Below the pieces are notes generated by a model. The model was not told where the DNA came from. It was given only the letters and a program-made list of their open reading frames with translations, and did no database searches. This document shows, one piece after another, positions 22,567-30,850 of a DNA stretch of 43,847 bases. Made by a program: the position numbers and the translations under genes. Origin of the DNA: Bacteroidales bacterium (GTDB lineage Bacteria; Bacteroidota; Bacteroidia; Bacteroidales; UBA932); NCBI GenBank assembly GCA_024402135.1, contig JAKSJN010000018.1:1-43847 (forward strand). Reading direction: 5' to 3'. The stretch's first letter is position 1; each line of letters starts with the position of its first letter.

Positions 22567-24035
22567 TATACGTAAGCTCCCATCTTAAGGATGTTCACCT
22601 CGCCCTCGTTGAGGAATCTCCAGTGACCCTTCTCGAGGCCCTTCTTGGTAAGGCCTGCGAAATATACTCTGTCAAGTGCGCGTACATCATATCCGAGTGA
22701 TTCGAAGATGCGGCGTACGATGCGGTTCTTGCCTGAGTGGATCTCGATGCCGAGCTTGCGATGGTCGTTGGCGTCGGTATATGAAAGGGCGTCAGCTGCG
22801 ATGTCGCCATCGGTGAGAGTGATGCCTGAAAGGATCTTGTCGAAGTCTTCCTGGGTAAGCTCATGATCGAGGAATACCTGGTAGATCTTCTTCTTGTCGT
22901 ATGATGGGTGGGTAAGTTTCTCTGCAATCTCGCCATCGTTGGTGAACATGAGCACACCGGTGGTGTTCTTGTCCAGACGGCCTACAGGGAATACTCGTGA
23001 AGGACAATCCTTGAGGAGGTCCATCACTGTCTTGTCTGCATGAGGGTCGCTCGCGGTGGTTACGAAACCCTTAGGCTTGTTCATCACGATATAGACCTTT
23101 TCCTCTCCCTTGAGACGCTCACCGTTGAAGCGGATATCATCAGTGATGACGTTGACCTTGACACCGAGTTCAGTGACAACCTCACCGTTCACGGTCACTA
23201 CGCCAGCCTGGATGTAGGTGTCGGCCTCGCGGCGTGAACATACGCCTGAGTTCGCAATGAACTTGTTGAGGCGGATTTCCTCCTTGAATCCGGTTGCCGC
23301 TGTATCATTGTCAGAGTAGCTTGACATGTCAGGAGCCGGACGGCTGCTGATCATTGTATTGATTCCAGCCTCGTCGATCTCGTTGAACTGATATTCCGGT
23401 CTTTTCTTGAATCCTGGACGTCCATCCGGTCTGCCGAAGCTGCGGCCGCCATTGTTGCCGCCGAATCCACGACGCTGACCGCCGTTGAAACTTCTGCGCT
23501 CTCCGTTTCCGTAGCTTCTGCGCTCGCCGTTGTTGAATGAACGGCGCTCTCCGCCTTCGCCATAGCTGCGACGCTCGCCTCCATTGCTGTAGCTTCTGTG
23601 TTCGCCGTTATTGAAACTTCTGTGCTCTCCGTTTCCGTAGCTTCTGCGCTCACCGTTGTTGAATGAACGGCGCTCTCCGCCATTGCTGTAGCTTCTGCGC
23701 TCGCCGTTATTGAAACTTCTGTGCTCTCCGTTTCCGTAGCTTCTGCGTTCGCCGTTGTTGAATGAGCGGCGTTCTCCGCCTTCGCCATAGCTGCGACGCT
23801 CGCCACCGTTGCTGTAGCTTCTGCGCTCACCATTGTTGAATGAGCGGCGCTCTCCATTCTCGCCATAGCTGCGACGCTCTCCGCCTTCGCCATAGCTTCT
23901 GCGCTCACCATTGCTGCGGCTGTTGTAGCCACGGTGCTCTCCTGAGCTCTGCTGTTCTCCATAGCCGACCTTCTTGCGAGGTCTGAGTCTTCTTCCTTCT
24001 GCGGAAAAATTTCCGTCTTTCTTGTAATCTTCCAT
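22566..24035 (-). CDS. RluB-type rRNA pseudouridine synthase with GERRS-repeat N-terminal tail
   Basis: It isomerises a uridine to pseudouridine in rRNA; the RluB/RsuA group acts on 23S or 16S rRNA. Of 489 residues, an S4 RNA-binding domain lies at about 253-300 (IRLNKFIANSGVCSRREAD). The catalytic domain holds the active-site aspartate in GRLDKNTTG (352-360, Asp355) and SGKNRIVRRIFESLGY (434-449). The first 220 residues are low complexity: a basic stretch, then 17 GE(R/H)RS(Y/F) units (43-187) and a glycine-rich linker. The tail is rich in Arg, Ser, Gly and aromatics, like RGG-type RNA-binding tails. RluB proteins in this phylum often have basic tails, but this regularity is unusual. It overlaps era by one base. 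Confidence 0.9.
   Translation of the reverse strand: MEDYKKDGNFSAEGRRLRPRKKVGYGEQQSSGEHRGYNSRSNGERRSYGEGGERRSYGENGERRSFNNGERRSYSNGGERRSYGEGGERRSFNNGERRSYGNGEHRSFNNGERRSYSNGGERRSFNNGERRSYGNGEHRSFNNGEHRSYSNGGERRSYGEGGERRSFNNGERRSYGNGERRSFNGGQRRGFGGNNGGRSFGRPDGRPGFKKRPEYQFNEIDEAGINTMISSRPAPDMSSYSDNDTAATGFKEEIRLNKFIANSGVCSRREADTYIQAGVVTVNGEVVTELGVKVNVITDDIRFNGERLKGEEKVYIVMNKPKGFVTTASDPHADKTVMDLLKDCPSRVFPVGRLDKNTTGVLMFTNDGEIAEKLTHPSYDKKKIYQVFLDHELTQEDFDKILSGITLTDGDIAADALSYTDANDHRKLGIEIHSGKNRIVRRIFESLGYDVRALDRVYFAGLTKKGLEKGHWRFLNEGEVNILKMGAYV
23475..23909 (-). repeat. Coding tandem repeat, 17 units of 24-27 bp (GERRSY/GERRSF)
   Basis: In the frame of the pseudouridine synthase, residues 43-187 consist of 17 consecutive units of 8 or 9 residues with core GERRSY or GERRSF (sometimes GEHRS), followed by variable NN, GN, SNG or GEG. 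Blocks of several units recur in the same order, so the array probably grew by unequal exchange. It keeps the frame throughout. Confidence 0.92.
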
Positions 24036-24093
24036 TGATTTCTGCCTCTCGGCGTTTTAAAAAAATTGTGTGTTTTGTGTATGGCTCACGCCA

Positions 24094-24879
24094 TTACTTG
24101 AGTTTGAAAATATAAGTGATTGTACCCTCCTGCGATTCAGGAGCATCAGCTTTCTGATTGAAGTGGGACTCCATCGCAGCTTTTCTTGCTGCCTTCCAGA
24201 GGTCCTTGTCAGTTACGGTTGTCCCCTCTACGCCGGCAACGGCCGACTTGACAGTTCCATATCTATCCACTATAATCTTGACGACTACGGTTCCGCTCGC
24301 CTGTGTGCCGTATGAAGGGCGTGTGAGCGAGCCGACGACGTTTCGTCCCTGGAGATGGGCATTAGGTGCACCTTCAGCCTTGCCGCTGTCGGTATTTCCC
24401 TGAGGTTGACCGGCCTTGAATCCGGTCGATGCTGTTGTCGCGGTATGTGGCGCGGTAAGACTTGTGTCCTTTTTCGCCATTCCCGGGAACGCGGCACGAG
24501 GATCGAGCTTCGGCTCTTCCTTTCTTGGAGGCTCCGGGGTCTCGATGTCACCGTGTGTGTCCGGTCTGGTCGCAGGAGTCAGGTTCTGCTTGGTCTCGGC
24601 AACGTGTGGGGACTCGCTCTTCTGGATGAGTTCCACAGGTTTGCTGAGGTCAACCTCTTCCGCACGCGGGGCTGATCCGCGGAAGTTCTGCACTACCGGT
24701 TCGATCTCCTCGGTGAAGTCCATGAGGAAGGTGGATTCCGGTGGCGGCGGATAGAGATACTTCATGCCGGTGAATGAGCAGAATACCGCGCAGAGCACAG
24801 GAATGCCCACGGCAAGGACTCCACCGATGATGTTGCCCTTCCGTTCCTGCTGTTCTCTTTCGCGTAGATACTGTTTCAT
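24094..24879 (-). CDS. TonB-family energy transducer
   Basis: It transmits proton-motive force from ExbB/ExbD across the periplasm to outer-membrane receptors. The 261-residue protein has one N-terminal membrane anchor (about 17-38), followed by a Pro-rich start (YPPPPEST). A long disordered periplasmic stretch rich in Pro, Glu, Thr and Lys covers about 50-185. The C-terminal TonB-like domain (about 186-261) has GTVVVKIIVDRYGTVKSAVAG and ends in ITYIFKLK. It follows exbD by 6 nt in an exbB-exbD-tonB order. A short ATGGC/GCCAT stem at its stop codon is a weak candidate terminator. Confidence 0.9.
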   Translation of the reverse strand: MKQYLREREQQERKGNIIGGVLAVGIPVLCAVFCSFTGMKYLYPPPPESTFLMDFTEEIEPVVQNFRGSAPRAEEVDLSKPVELIQKSESPHVAETKQNLTPATRPDTHGDIETPEPPRKEEPKLDPRAAFPGMAKKDTSLTAPHTATTASTGFKAGQPQGNTDSGKAEGAPNAHLQGRNVVGSLTRPSYGTQASGTVVVKIIVDRYGTVKSAVAGVEGTTVTDKDLWKAARKAAMESHFNQKADAPESQEGTITYIFKLK

Positions 24880-24885
24880 CTCGAA

Positions 24886-25296
24886 TTATTCCGGCTGTGT
24901 CGCCAATATGACCTTGTAGTGATTGCGCTTTGCGATATTCATCATTCCGACTATTTCCTTTACGGGAACGCTTTCGTCAGAGTAGATGCTGAAGGTAGGA
25001 TCCTCCTCGGCCTGGAGAAGCTCGACGATCGAGTCTTCCACCTGCTCGTAGCTTACAGGCTGGGAGTTGCCGTTCACGTGGTAGGTGTATGTGTCGTCGC
25101 CCCAGTCCTTGATGGAGACGCTGACGGTAGCCTTTGCGGATACCTGGCCCGTGCTCTTCGGAAGGAGAAGCTTCAACGCGTTCGGATTGACGAGGGTCGA
25201 AGTCACCAGGAAGAAGATGAGCAGCAGGAACACGATGTCGGTCATGGATGACATCGCCATTTCCGAAAGCGGCTTGCTTGTTCTCTTGATTGCCAT
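24886..25296 (-). CDS. exbD: ExbD/TolR-family biopolymer transport protein
   Basis: ExbD is the proton-channel partner of ExbB. The 136-residue protein has a short cytoplasmic N-terminus, one transmembrane helix at about 19-36 with the essential aspartate in MTDIVFLLLIFFLV (Asp20), and a periplasmic domain to the end. Length and topology match the family. It is tightly packed with exbB (6-nt gap) and the tonB gene. TolR is an alternative name, but the adjacent TonB-type gene favours ExbD. Confidence 0.92.
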   Translation of the reverse strand: MAIKRTSKPLSEMAMSSMTDIVFLLLIFFLVTSTLVNPNALKLLLPKSTGQVSAKATVSVSIKDWGDDTYTYHVNGNSQPVSYEQVEDSIVELLQAEEDPTFSIYSDESVPVKEIVGMMNIAKRNHYKVILATQPE

Positions 25297-25302
25297 AGGG
25301 AA

Positions 25303-26019
25303 TTACTCTTCAGTTGTGTCAGGCTCGTTTACGAGGTCCATGAGGTCCATGGTGGTGTTCTCCATCTTGTATACGAGGGTAGAGATCTGGCCGCTGAGGA
25401 AGTTGTATCCGAAGTATGCGAGGATACCTACGATAAGACCTCCCACGGTGGTCACCATCGCGGTGTAGATACCGCTTGAAAGAAGGGTGATGTCGATGTT
25501 GTTACCGGCCTGTGACATGTTGAAGAATGCCTGGATCATACCGATTACGGTACCGAGGAATCCGATCATAGGTGCGCCGCCGGCTGTGGTTGCAAGGAAT
25601 GAAAGTCCCTTCTCGAGACGGGCAACCTCGATGTTGCCGGTGTTCTCTACGCTTGCACGGATCTCGGCCTGGGAATAACCCATCTTTGAGAGGCCTTTCT
25701 CCACGAGGCGTGCGATAGGGGAATCGTATCTCTGGCACAGGGTGATGGCAGACTTGATCTTGCCGTCATGGATGTAGTCCCTGATGTCGTTCATGAAGTT
25801 CTTGTCGATCACGTTTGCCTGGCGGATCATCCACCACTTCTTGCCGAAGATGAAGATCGCTACGATCGAGAGGATGAGAAGCACGACCATGAGCGGACCG
25901 CCCTTGGTGGCCATGCTGATGAGGGAAAGGTTCATCTCCTGCTGAACAGGAGTGGCTGCTGCGCTGTTGATTGCATCTGCGGCTGCCTGAAGTGAATCGA
26001 GGTTGGTTTGTAAAAGCAT
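25303..26019 (-). CDS. exbB: MotA/TolQ/ExbB-family proton channel protein
   Basis: ExbB forms the pentameric inner-membrane scaffold that works with ExbD to energise TonB. The 238-residue protein has membrane segments at about 41-59, 140-163 and 180-206. The family-typical TTAGGAPMIGFLGTVIGMI lies in the second and MVTTVGGLIVGI in the third. A cytoplasmic loop lies between the first two. A good -7 box lies 57 nt upstream on the same strand, so it is the first gene of the exbB-exbD-tonB unit. Confidence 0.93.
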   Translation of the reverse strand: MLLQTNLDSLQAAADAINSAAATPVQQEMNLSLISMATKGGPLMVVLLILSIVAIFIFGKKWWMIRQANVIDKNFMNDIRDYIHDGKIKSAITLCQRYDSPIARLVEKGLSKMGYSQAEIRASVENTGNIEVARLEKGLSFLATTAGGAPMIGFLGTVIGMIQAFFNMSQAGNNIDITLLSSGIYTAMVTTVGGLIVGILAYFGYNFLSGQISTLVYKMENTTMDLMDLVNEPDTTEE

Positions 26020-26076
26020 ATCTCTTTAAGTTTTTATTCGTTTGCGGTGTGCTTTGAAGGCACTTTGTACAACTTG

Positions 26077-26084
26077 CAAATATA
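26077..26084 (-). promoter_or_regulatory. Putative -7 box for exbB-exbD-tonB
   Basis: The minus strand reads TATATTTG, an exact TAnnTTTG match, 57 nt before the exbB start. A T-rich stretch (AGTTTT) about 19 nt further upstream could act as the -33 element. It lies in the gap after truA. Confidence 0.6.
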
Positions 26085-26136
26085 ATGCAAAAATATGACG
26101 ATAAAAACTCCCGAGAGGCTATTTCCGTAGGAAAAA

Positions 26137-26970
26137 TCAGTACTTTACGGCTGATAGAAACAGTGCGTGGCCCGGAACGGACTCTCCTGCGAGCGAACGG
26201 GCAGGAATTTGAGACAGAGACGTCTGCGCGGTATCGCCGGAAGATGGCTGCACCTCGCGTATCAGCTTCGCGAAATCCTCCACGCTGCGTTTGCCGCGTC
26301 CGACTTCTACAAGGGTGCCGACAAGGGCTCTGACCATGTTCCTGAGGAACCTGTCTGCGGATACACGGAAATACCAGTACTGGGCTCCGTCACCGGCCGC
26401 ATCGCCTCCCATGACCGTCTTTTCGGATGGGGTGTACTGCTCCCAGAATGCTTCGTACACGGTACATATCGGTGTCTTGGCATCGGACCCGAGTTTCTGG
26501 AAACATGAGAAGTCGTGGGTGCCTGCAAGAAGTGAGGCTGCCTGGTTCATCTTGTCAAAATCAAGCGGGAATGTACAGAGCCAGGAATGATTTCTTGTGA
26601 ATGGGTCCTTCTTGGTATGGAGAAAATATGTATATTCGCGTCTTGTAGCGCTGAAACGCGCGTGGAGGTCTTCTCCGGTCTCCCTGATGCTGTGTACGAC
26701 GATTTCCTTCGGAAGCATGGCATTCAATTTGTAGCGGAACTGCTCCGCACCTGCTCCGGAAAGCGATGGATTGTCCGTATCGAAATGAGCGACATATCCG
26801 GAAGCGTTGACTCCGGTGTCCGTGCGTCCTGCGCCGGTTACGGAAACGGGACATCCGAGAAGGGTCGAAGCGGCATGCTCGATGCAGCCCTGGACGCTTG
26901 GAGCGTTAGGCTGGATCTGCCACCCATGGAAAGCCGATCCGTCGTAGGAGAGTGTGATGAAGTACCTCAT
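26137..26970 (-). CDS. truA: tRNA pseudouridine(38-40) synthase TruA
   Basis: TruA converts uridines 38-40 of the tRNA anticodon stem-loop to pseudouridine. The 277-residue product has the N-terminal SYDGSAFHGWQ and the active-site GAGRTDTGVNA with catalytic Asp51. A C-terminal half with FRVSADRFLRNMVRALVGTLVEVG completes the family pattern. The -7 box TAAATTTG lies only 7 nt upstream of its ATG, implying almost no leader. It is divergent from moxR across a 27-nt gap. Confidence 0.97.
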   Translation of the reverse strand: MRYFITLSYDGSAFHGWQIQPNAPSVQGCIEHAASTLLGCPVSVTGAGRTDTGVNASGYVAHFDTDNPSLSGAGAEQFRYKLNAMLPKEIVVHSIRETGEDLHARFSATRREYTYFLHTKKDPFTRNHSWLCTFPLDFDKMNQAASLLAGTHDFSCFQKLGSDAKTPICTVYEAFWEQYTPSEKTVMGGDAAGDGAQYWYFRVSADRFLRNMVRALVGTLVEVGRGKRSVEDFAKLIREVQPSSGDTAQTSLSQIPARSLAGESVPGHALFLSAVKY

Positions 26971-26977
26971 TGAGATG

Positions 26978-26985
26978 CAAATTTA
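26978..26985 (-). promoter_or_regulatory. Putative -7 box for truA (near-leaderless)
   Basis: The minus strand reads TAAATTTG, matching TAnnTTTG, with 7 nt between it and the truA ATG (26970). Transcription should start within about 3 nt of the start codon. No clear -33 TTTG is present at the right distance, where the sequence already belongs to the divergent moxR gene. Confidence 0.5.
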
Positions 26986-26997
26986 AGAAAATAATAT

Positions 26998-27990
26998 ATG
27001 GAAAGCGTCAACATTAAAGAACTGAATGACAGAATCCAGAAGGAAAGCGCCTTCGTCGACCTCCTCAGCATGGAGATGTCGAAGGTCATCGTTGGCCAGA
27101 AGCAGCTCGTCGAGAACCTGCTGATCGGTCTTCTTGCCGACGGCCACATCCTGCTGGAAGGTATGCCTGGACTTGCAAAGACCCTGGCCATCAATACGCT
27201 GTCCCGCGCGATCAATGCGGACTTCAGCCGTATCCAGTTCACTCCGGACCTCCTTCCTGCCGACGTGACAGGAACCCTGATCTATTCCCAGAAGAACGAG
27301 CGTTTCGAAGTACATAAGGGTCCTATCTTCGCCAATTTCGTATTGGCTGATGAAATCAACCGTTCTCCGGCAAAGGTGCAGTCTGCACTGCTCGAGGCCA
27401 TGCAGGAGCGTCAGGTCACTCTTGGAGACGAAACCTTCAAGCTCCCCGAGCCGTTCCTCGTTATGGCGACCCAGAACCCTGTGGAGCAGGAGGGAACATA
27501 TCCTCTTCCAGAGGCTCAGGTAGACCGTTTCATGCTCAAGGTCATCGTCAATTATCCGAAAAAGGAAGAGGAGCGCATGATCATCCGCATGCACAATGCA
27601 GGAGAATATCCAAAAGCTAACGCGGTAATCAGCCCTGAGGACATCATCCGTGCACGCAAGCTTGTCAAGGAAGTGTACATGGACGAGAAGATTGAGCGCT
27701 ATATCGTGGATATCGTATACGCCACCCGTACCCCGGAGGATTACGGTCTGGCCAACCTCAAGAATCTTATCTCCTATGGAGCATCTCCACGTGCAAGCAT
27801 TTCTCTCAGCATGGCTGCCAAGGCGTATGCATTCATCAAGCGCCGCGGCTATGTCATCCCTGAGGATGTCCGTGCAGTATGCTACGAAGTGCTCCGCCAC
27901 CGTATCGGACTCAGCTACGAGGCTGAAGCCGAGAACGTGACCCCGGAGGAAATCATATCACAGGTAATCAACGCTGTCATAGTTCCTTAA
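26998..27990 (+). CDS. MoxR-family AAA+ ATPase (BatI-like)
   Basis: MoxR ATPases act as chaperones that load or remodel partners with von Willebrand A domains. The 330-residue protein has Walker A EGMPGLAKT (54-62), Walker B VLADEI (115-120), sensor-1 region MATQNP (156-161) and the conserved EGTYPLPEAQVDRF (165-178). It opens the bat-type operon, with the DUF58 gene starting 3 nt after its stop. I see no consensus promoter in the 27 nt upstream, so its promoter is probably inside truA or of another type. Confidence 0.95.
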   Translation: MESVNIKELNDRIQKESAFVDLLSMEMSKVIVGQKQLVENLLIGLLADGHILLEGMPGLAKTLAINTLSRAINADFSRIQFTPDLLPADVTGTLIYSQKNERFEVHKGPIFANFVLADEINRSPAKVQSALLEAMQERQVTLGDETFKLPEPFLVMATQNPVEQEGTYPLPEAQVDRFMLKVIVNYPKKEEERMIIRMHNAGEYPKANAVISPEDIIRARKLVKEVYMDEKIERYIVDIVYATRTPEDYGLANLKNLISYGASPRASISLSMAAKAYAFIKRRGYVIPEDVRAVCYEVLRHRIGLSYEAEAENVTPEEIISQVINAVIVP

Positions 27991-27993
27991 GGG

Positions 27994-28884
27994 ATGGAAT
28001 CCAATCGCGCCACAGACCTGCTTAAAAAGGTCAGGAAGATCGAGATACGCACACGTGCGCTCTCCCATCAGGTATTCGCCGGTGAGTACCATTCGGCCTA
28101 CAAAGGCCGTGGTATGGCATTCAGCGAGGTCAGGGAGTACCAGTGGGGTGACGATGTCCGCAACATGGACTGGAACGTCACCGCACGCCTTCGTGCGCCG
28201 TATGTGAAGGTCTTCGAGGAAGAGCGCGAGCTGACGGTGATGCTGATGATCGATGTAAGCCGTTCCGGCCTGTTCGGAACGTCAAGCATGACCAAGCGCG
28301 ATGCCATTGCCGAAGTCGCGGCCATCCTTTCTTTCTCCGCGATCATCAATAACGACAAGGTAGGGGCCTTGTTCTTCAGCGACCATGTCGAGAAGTTCAT
28401 TCCTCCGAAAAAGGGTCGCAGTCATCTGCTCCATATCATCCGCGAGATCATAGAACTCGAGCCGTCATCGGATGGTACGGATATCGGTGCCGCCCTGGGC
28501 TACCTGACACGTGCCATGAAGAAGAAATGTACGGTATTCATGCTGAGCGACATGCTGGATGTGGACGAGGCAGGTGTTCCGCGCTATGAGGATGCCCTGA
28601 AGGTGGCCGCGGGACGTCATGATCTCAGTGTCCTGAAGATATATGATCCGCGAGAAAGGGAGATTCCAAACGTCGGACTTGTTCATGTGAAAGACTCCGA
28701 GACCGGCAGGTCTTCCTGGGTCAATACAGCCAGCCGCCGTGTCCGCGATTCGTATTCGGCATGGTTCCGCAACGTTTCCGACAACGAGACCCGCATTCTG
28801 AACAAGTACAGGATTGACACGGTCGATATCGGAACCGACCAGGATTTTGTGAAAAGGCTCATGGTATTTTTCAGCAAGAAGTAA
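27994..28884 (+). CDS. DUF58 domain protein with degenerate VWA fold
   Basis: The 296-residue protein has the DUF58 signature VREYQWGDDVRNMDWNVTAR (46-65) and a metal-site-like DVSRS (87-91) after MLMI, indicating a von Willebrand A fold. No signal peptide or membrane segment is obvious, so it is probably cytoplasmic or membrane-associated. DUF58 proteins are the standard partners of MoxR ATPases. The stop overlaps the start of the next gene in TAATG. Confidence 0.93.
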   Translation: MESNRATDLLKKVRKIEIRTRALSHQVFAGEYHSAYKGRGMAFSEVREYQWGDDVRNMDWNVTARLRAPYVKVFEEERELTVMLMIDVSRSGLFGTSSMTKRDAIAEVAAILSFSAIINNDKVGALFFSDHVEKFIPPKKGRSHLLHIIREIIELEPSSDGTDIGAALGYLTRAMKKKCTVFMLSDMLDVDEAGVPRYEDALKVAAGRHDLSVLKIYDPREREIPNVGLVHVKDSETGRSSWVNTASRRVRDSYSAWFRNVSDNETRILNKYRIDTVDIGTDQDFVKRLMVFFSKK

Positions 28885-29849
28885 TGGGAAAGAGACACAT
28901 CATATCACTGATAGCAGGTCTGACTGCGCTGTGCGGCATTGCGGCCGCTGCAGGCGTGGATGGGCCTGGACAGTCGTTCCTCCGTCCACTCCAGCAGCGC
29001 GACTCGGTGCTGATTGCCGACCAGCTGCTATATGGATTCGAGATGCAGGGCGTCGAGGATGGTACACAGCTCGGCCTTCCTGATTTTTCAAAGGGATTCC
29101 GGGACAGTGTCGAAGTCGTGCGCGGCTGGCAGATCGATACGCTGACCAGGCCGAACAAGACCCCGCGGGACATAAGGGCTTCAGTCATAATTGCTTCGTT
29201 CGATGAAGGAACATATGATCTTCCGGCACTCGGTGTCGTGAGGATGACTCCTGACGGACGACTCGATACTTTGGTGTTCGATCCTCAGGTGCTTGAAGTG
29301 AAGACCATGCCGGTAGATACCGCAACGTTTGAGATCCATGACATAAAAGGTCAGATCCGTTATCCTGTGACATTCAGGGAGATTCTTCCTTATCTCATTG
29401 CTTTCCTGGTATTTGCGGCAATCGTGGCACTCGTGGTATGGCTCATCCAGCGCCGCAGGCTCGCCAGCCACGACAAGGTCAGCAACGATCCTGCTCATAT
29501 TGTTGCGCTGAGGAAGCTTGACCGTTTCCGTGGTGACAAGTTCTGGGCTCCTGAGAAACAGAAGGCATATTATTCCGGAATCACGGATGCCCTCCGATTC
29601 TATATGGCAGACCGCTTCGGAATCGATGCGATGGAAATGACCACAGCCGAGATCTTCGATGCGCTCAAGGGTGATTCCGATCTCGAAAAAGAATTATATT
29701 CTGAAGCGAAGGACCTTTTCGAGACGGCTGATTTCGTGAAATTTGCAAAACATACTGTCGATGATGACACCAATGCCAAGGCTTTGCCGGCAGCGGTCAG
29801 ATTCATCATGTCGACATATATCGAGGAAACGAAGGAGGAGGATAAGTAG
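28884..29849 (+). CDS. Signal-anchored membrane protein of the bat operon (DUF4381-like)
   Basis: The 321-residue protein has an N-terminal signal peptide (about 1-22), an extracytoplasmic beta-rich domain (about 25-160), one transmembrane helix (about 165-188, LIAFLVFAAIVALVVWLI) and a helical cytoplasmic domain (about 200-321). The cytoplasmic part (YYSGITDALRFYMADRFGID...) resembles the cytoplasmic helical segment of the BatD protein encoded downstream. Its place between DUF58 and BatA is usual in Bacteroidota bat operons, where this gene is often left as hypothetical. Function is unknown; it probably bridges the VWA proteins to the periplasm. Confidence 0.75.
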   Translation: MGKRHIISLIAGLTALCGIAAAAGVDGPGQSFLRPLQQRDSVLIADQLLYGFEMQGVEDGTQLGLPDFSKGFRDSVEVVRGWQIDTLTRPNKTPRDIRASVIIASFDEGTYDLPALGVVRMTPDGRLDTLVFDPQVLEVKTMPVDTATFEIHDIKGQIRYPVTFREILPYLIAFLVFAAIVALVVWLIQRRRLASHDKVSNDPAHIVALRKLDRFRGDKFWAPEKQKAYYSGITDALRFYMADRFGIDAMEMTTAEIFDALKGDSDLEKELYSEAKDLFETADFVKFAKHTVDDDTNAKALPAAVRFIMSTYIEETKEEDK

Positions 29850-29852
29850 GTC

Positions 29853-30836
29853 ATGTTTTTCCAGTATCCAAAAATGCTGTGGCTTCTTGCCATTCCGGTG
29901 CTGCTCATCCTGCATTACATCTACAGGGAGATCGCAGGCCGCAGCCCGCATCTTCGCGTTTCCACCTCTGCACCGTGGAGGCTCAAGGGCTCCGGAATCT
30001 ACGGCGTTGTGCGCCATATCCCGTTTGTGCTGAGGATTGCGGCTCTTTCTTTGATAATCGTGGCTTTGGCCCGTCCGCGCTCCTCTTCCGAGATGGAGAG
30101 GATAGACACCGAAGGAATCGACATCACTTTCGCGATGGATGTTTCAACCAGTATGCTTGCCAGGGATTTCACCCCTGACCGTATCAGCGCTGCAAAGGAC
30201 ATTGCGATCGAGTTTATCGCCCAGCGCCCGAGTGACCGCATGGCAATCGTGGTCTTCGCTGGAGAAAGCTATACCCAGTGCCCGCTTACTACCGACCGTG
30301 CGACTCTGATCAACCTGATGAAGGAAGTCCAGACAGACCTCATCGAGGATGGAACTGCCATTGGAAACGGACTGGCAACGGCTGTTGCCCGTATGGCGGA
30401 TTCCGATGCCAAGAGCCGCGTGATAATCCTTCTTACCGATGGTGTGAACAACTCTGGTGAAATCGCTCCGGAAACGGCTGCTGAAATTGCAAAGACTTAT
30501 GGCATACGAGTTTATACCATTGGAGTCGGAGCAAACGGCGAGGCTCCGTACCCCGTCATGACTCCGTGGGGAATAGAGGTCCAGAAAGTCCGTGTGGAAA
30601 TCGATGAAGATCTTCTCCAGAATATAGCTGAGGCCACCGGCGGCCGTTATTTCCGCGCTACCGACAACACGAAGCTTGCCGAGATCTATGCCGAGATCAA
30701 CCGTATGGAAAAGGCCCGCACAACCATTGACAGTTTCCCTATATACAAGGAACTTTTCCCACGTTGGGGACTTGCCGCCCTGGTATGCCTGCTGCTTGGA
30801 ATCCTTGTGAGCGCACTTATCAAACGGATGCCGTAA
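29853..30836 (+). CDS. batA: BatA, von Willebrand factor A membrane protein
   Basis: The 327-residue protein has two N-terminal membrane helices (about 7-24 and 56-75), an extracytoplasmic VWA domain and a C-terminal helix (about 306-323). The metal-ion site DVSTS lies at 96-100, with TDGVNNSG further on. Bat proteins form a membrane complex linked to oxygen tolerance and stress in Bacteroides; the exact activity is not settled. It is followed by a close paralogue, batB, after 14 nt. Confidence 0.93.
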   Translation: MFFQYPKMLWLLAIPVLLILHYIYREIAGRSPHLRVSTSAPWRLKGSGIYGVVRHIPFVLRIAALSLIIVALARPRSSSEMERIDTEGIDITFAMDVSTSMLARDFTPDRISAAKDIAIEFIAQRPSDRMAIVVFAGESYTQCPLTTDRATLINLMKEVQTDLIEDGTAIGNGLATAVARMADSDAKSRVIILLTDGVNNSGEIAPETAAEIAKTYGIRVYTIGVGANGEAPYPVMTPWGIEVQKVRVEIDEDLLQNIAEATGGRYFRATDNTKLAEIYAEINRMEKARTTIDSFPIYKELFPRWGLAALVCLLLGILVSALIKRMP

Positions 30837-30850
30837 ACGACTGAATAGAA

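Noticed and set aside
23475-23909. Possible CRISPR array
   Set aside because: The repeats are 24-27 bp, contiguous without unique spacers, and keep one protein frame; no cas genes are present.
23351-23962. Open frame of 203 codons in another minus-strand frame of the GERRS-repeat gene
   Set aside because: It is an Ala/Glu/Ser-rich shadow produced by the same tandem repeat read in another frame; it has no domain and no own spacing, and the pseudouridine synthase frame continues into a conserved domain.
26983-27900. Minus-strand open frame of 305 codons opposite moxR
   Set aside because: It mirrors the conserved MoxR coding sequence and overlaps the truA promoter region; no protein features are seen.
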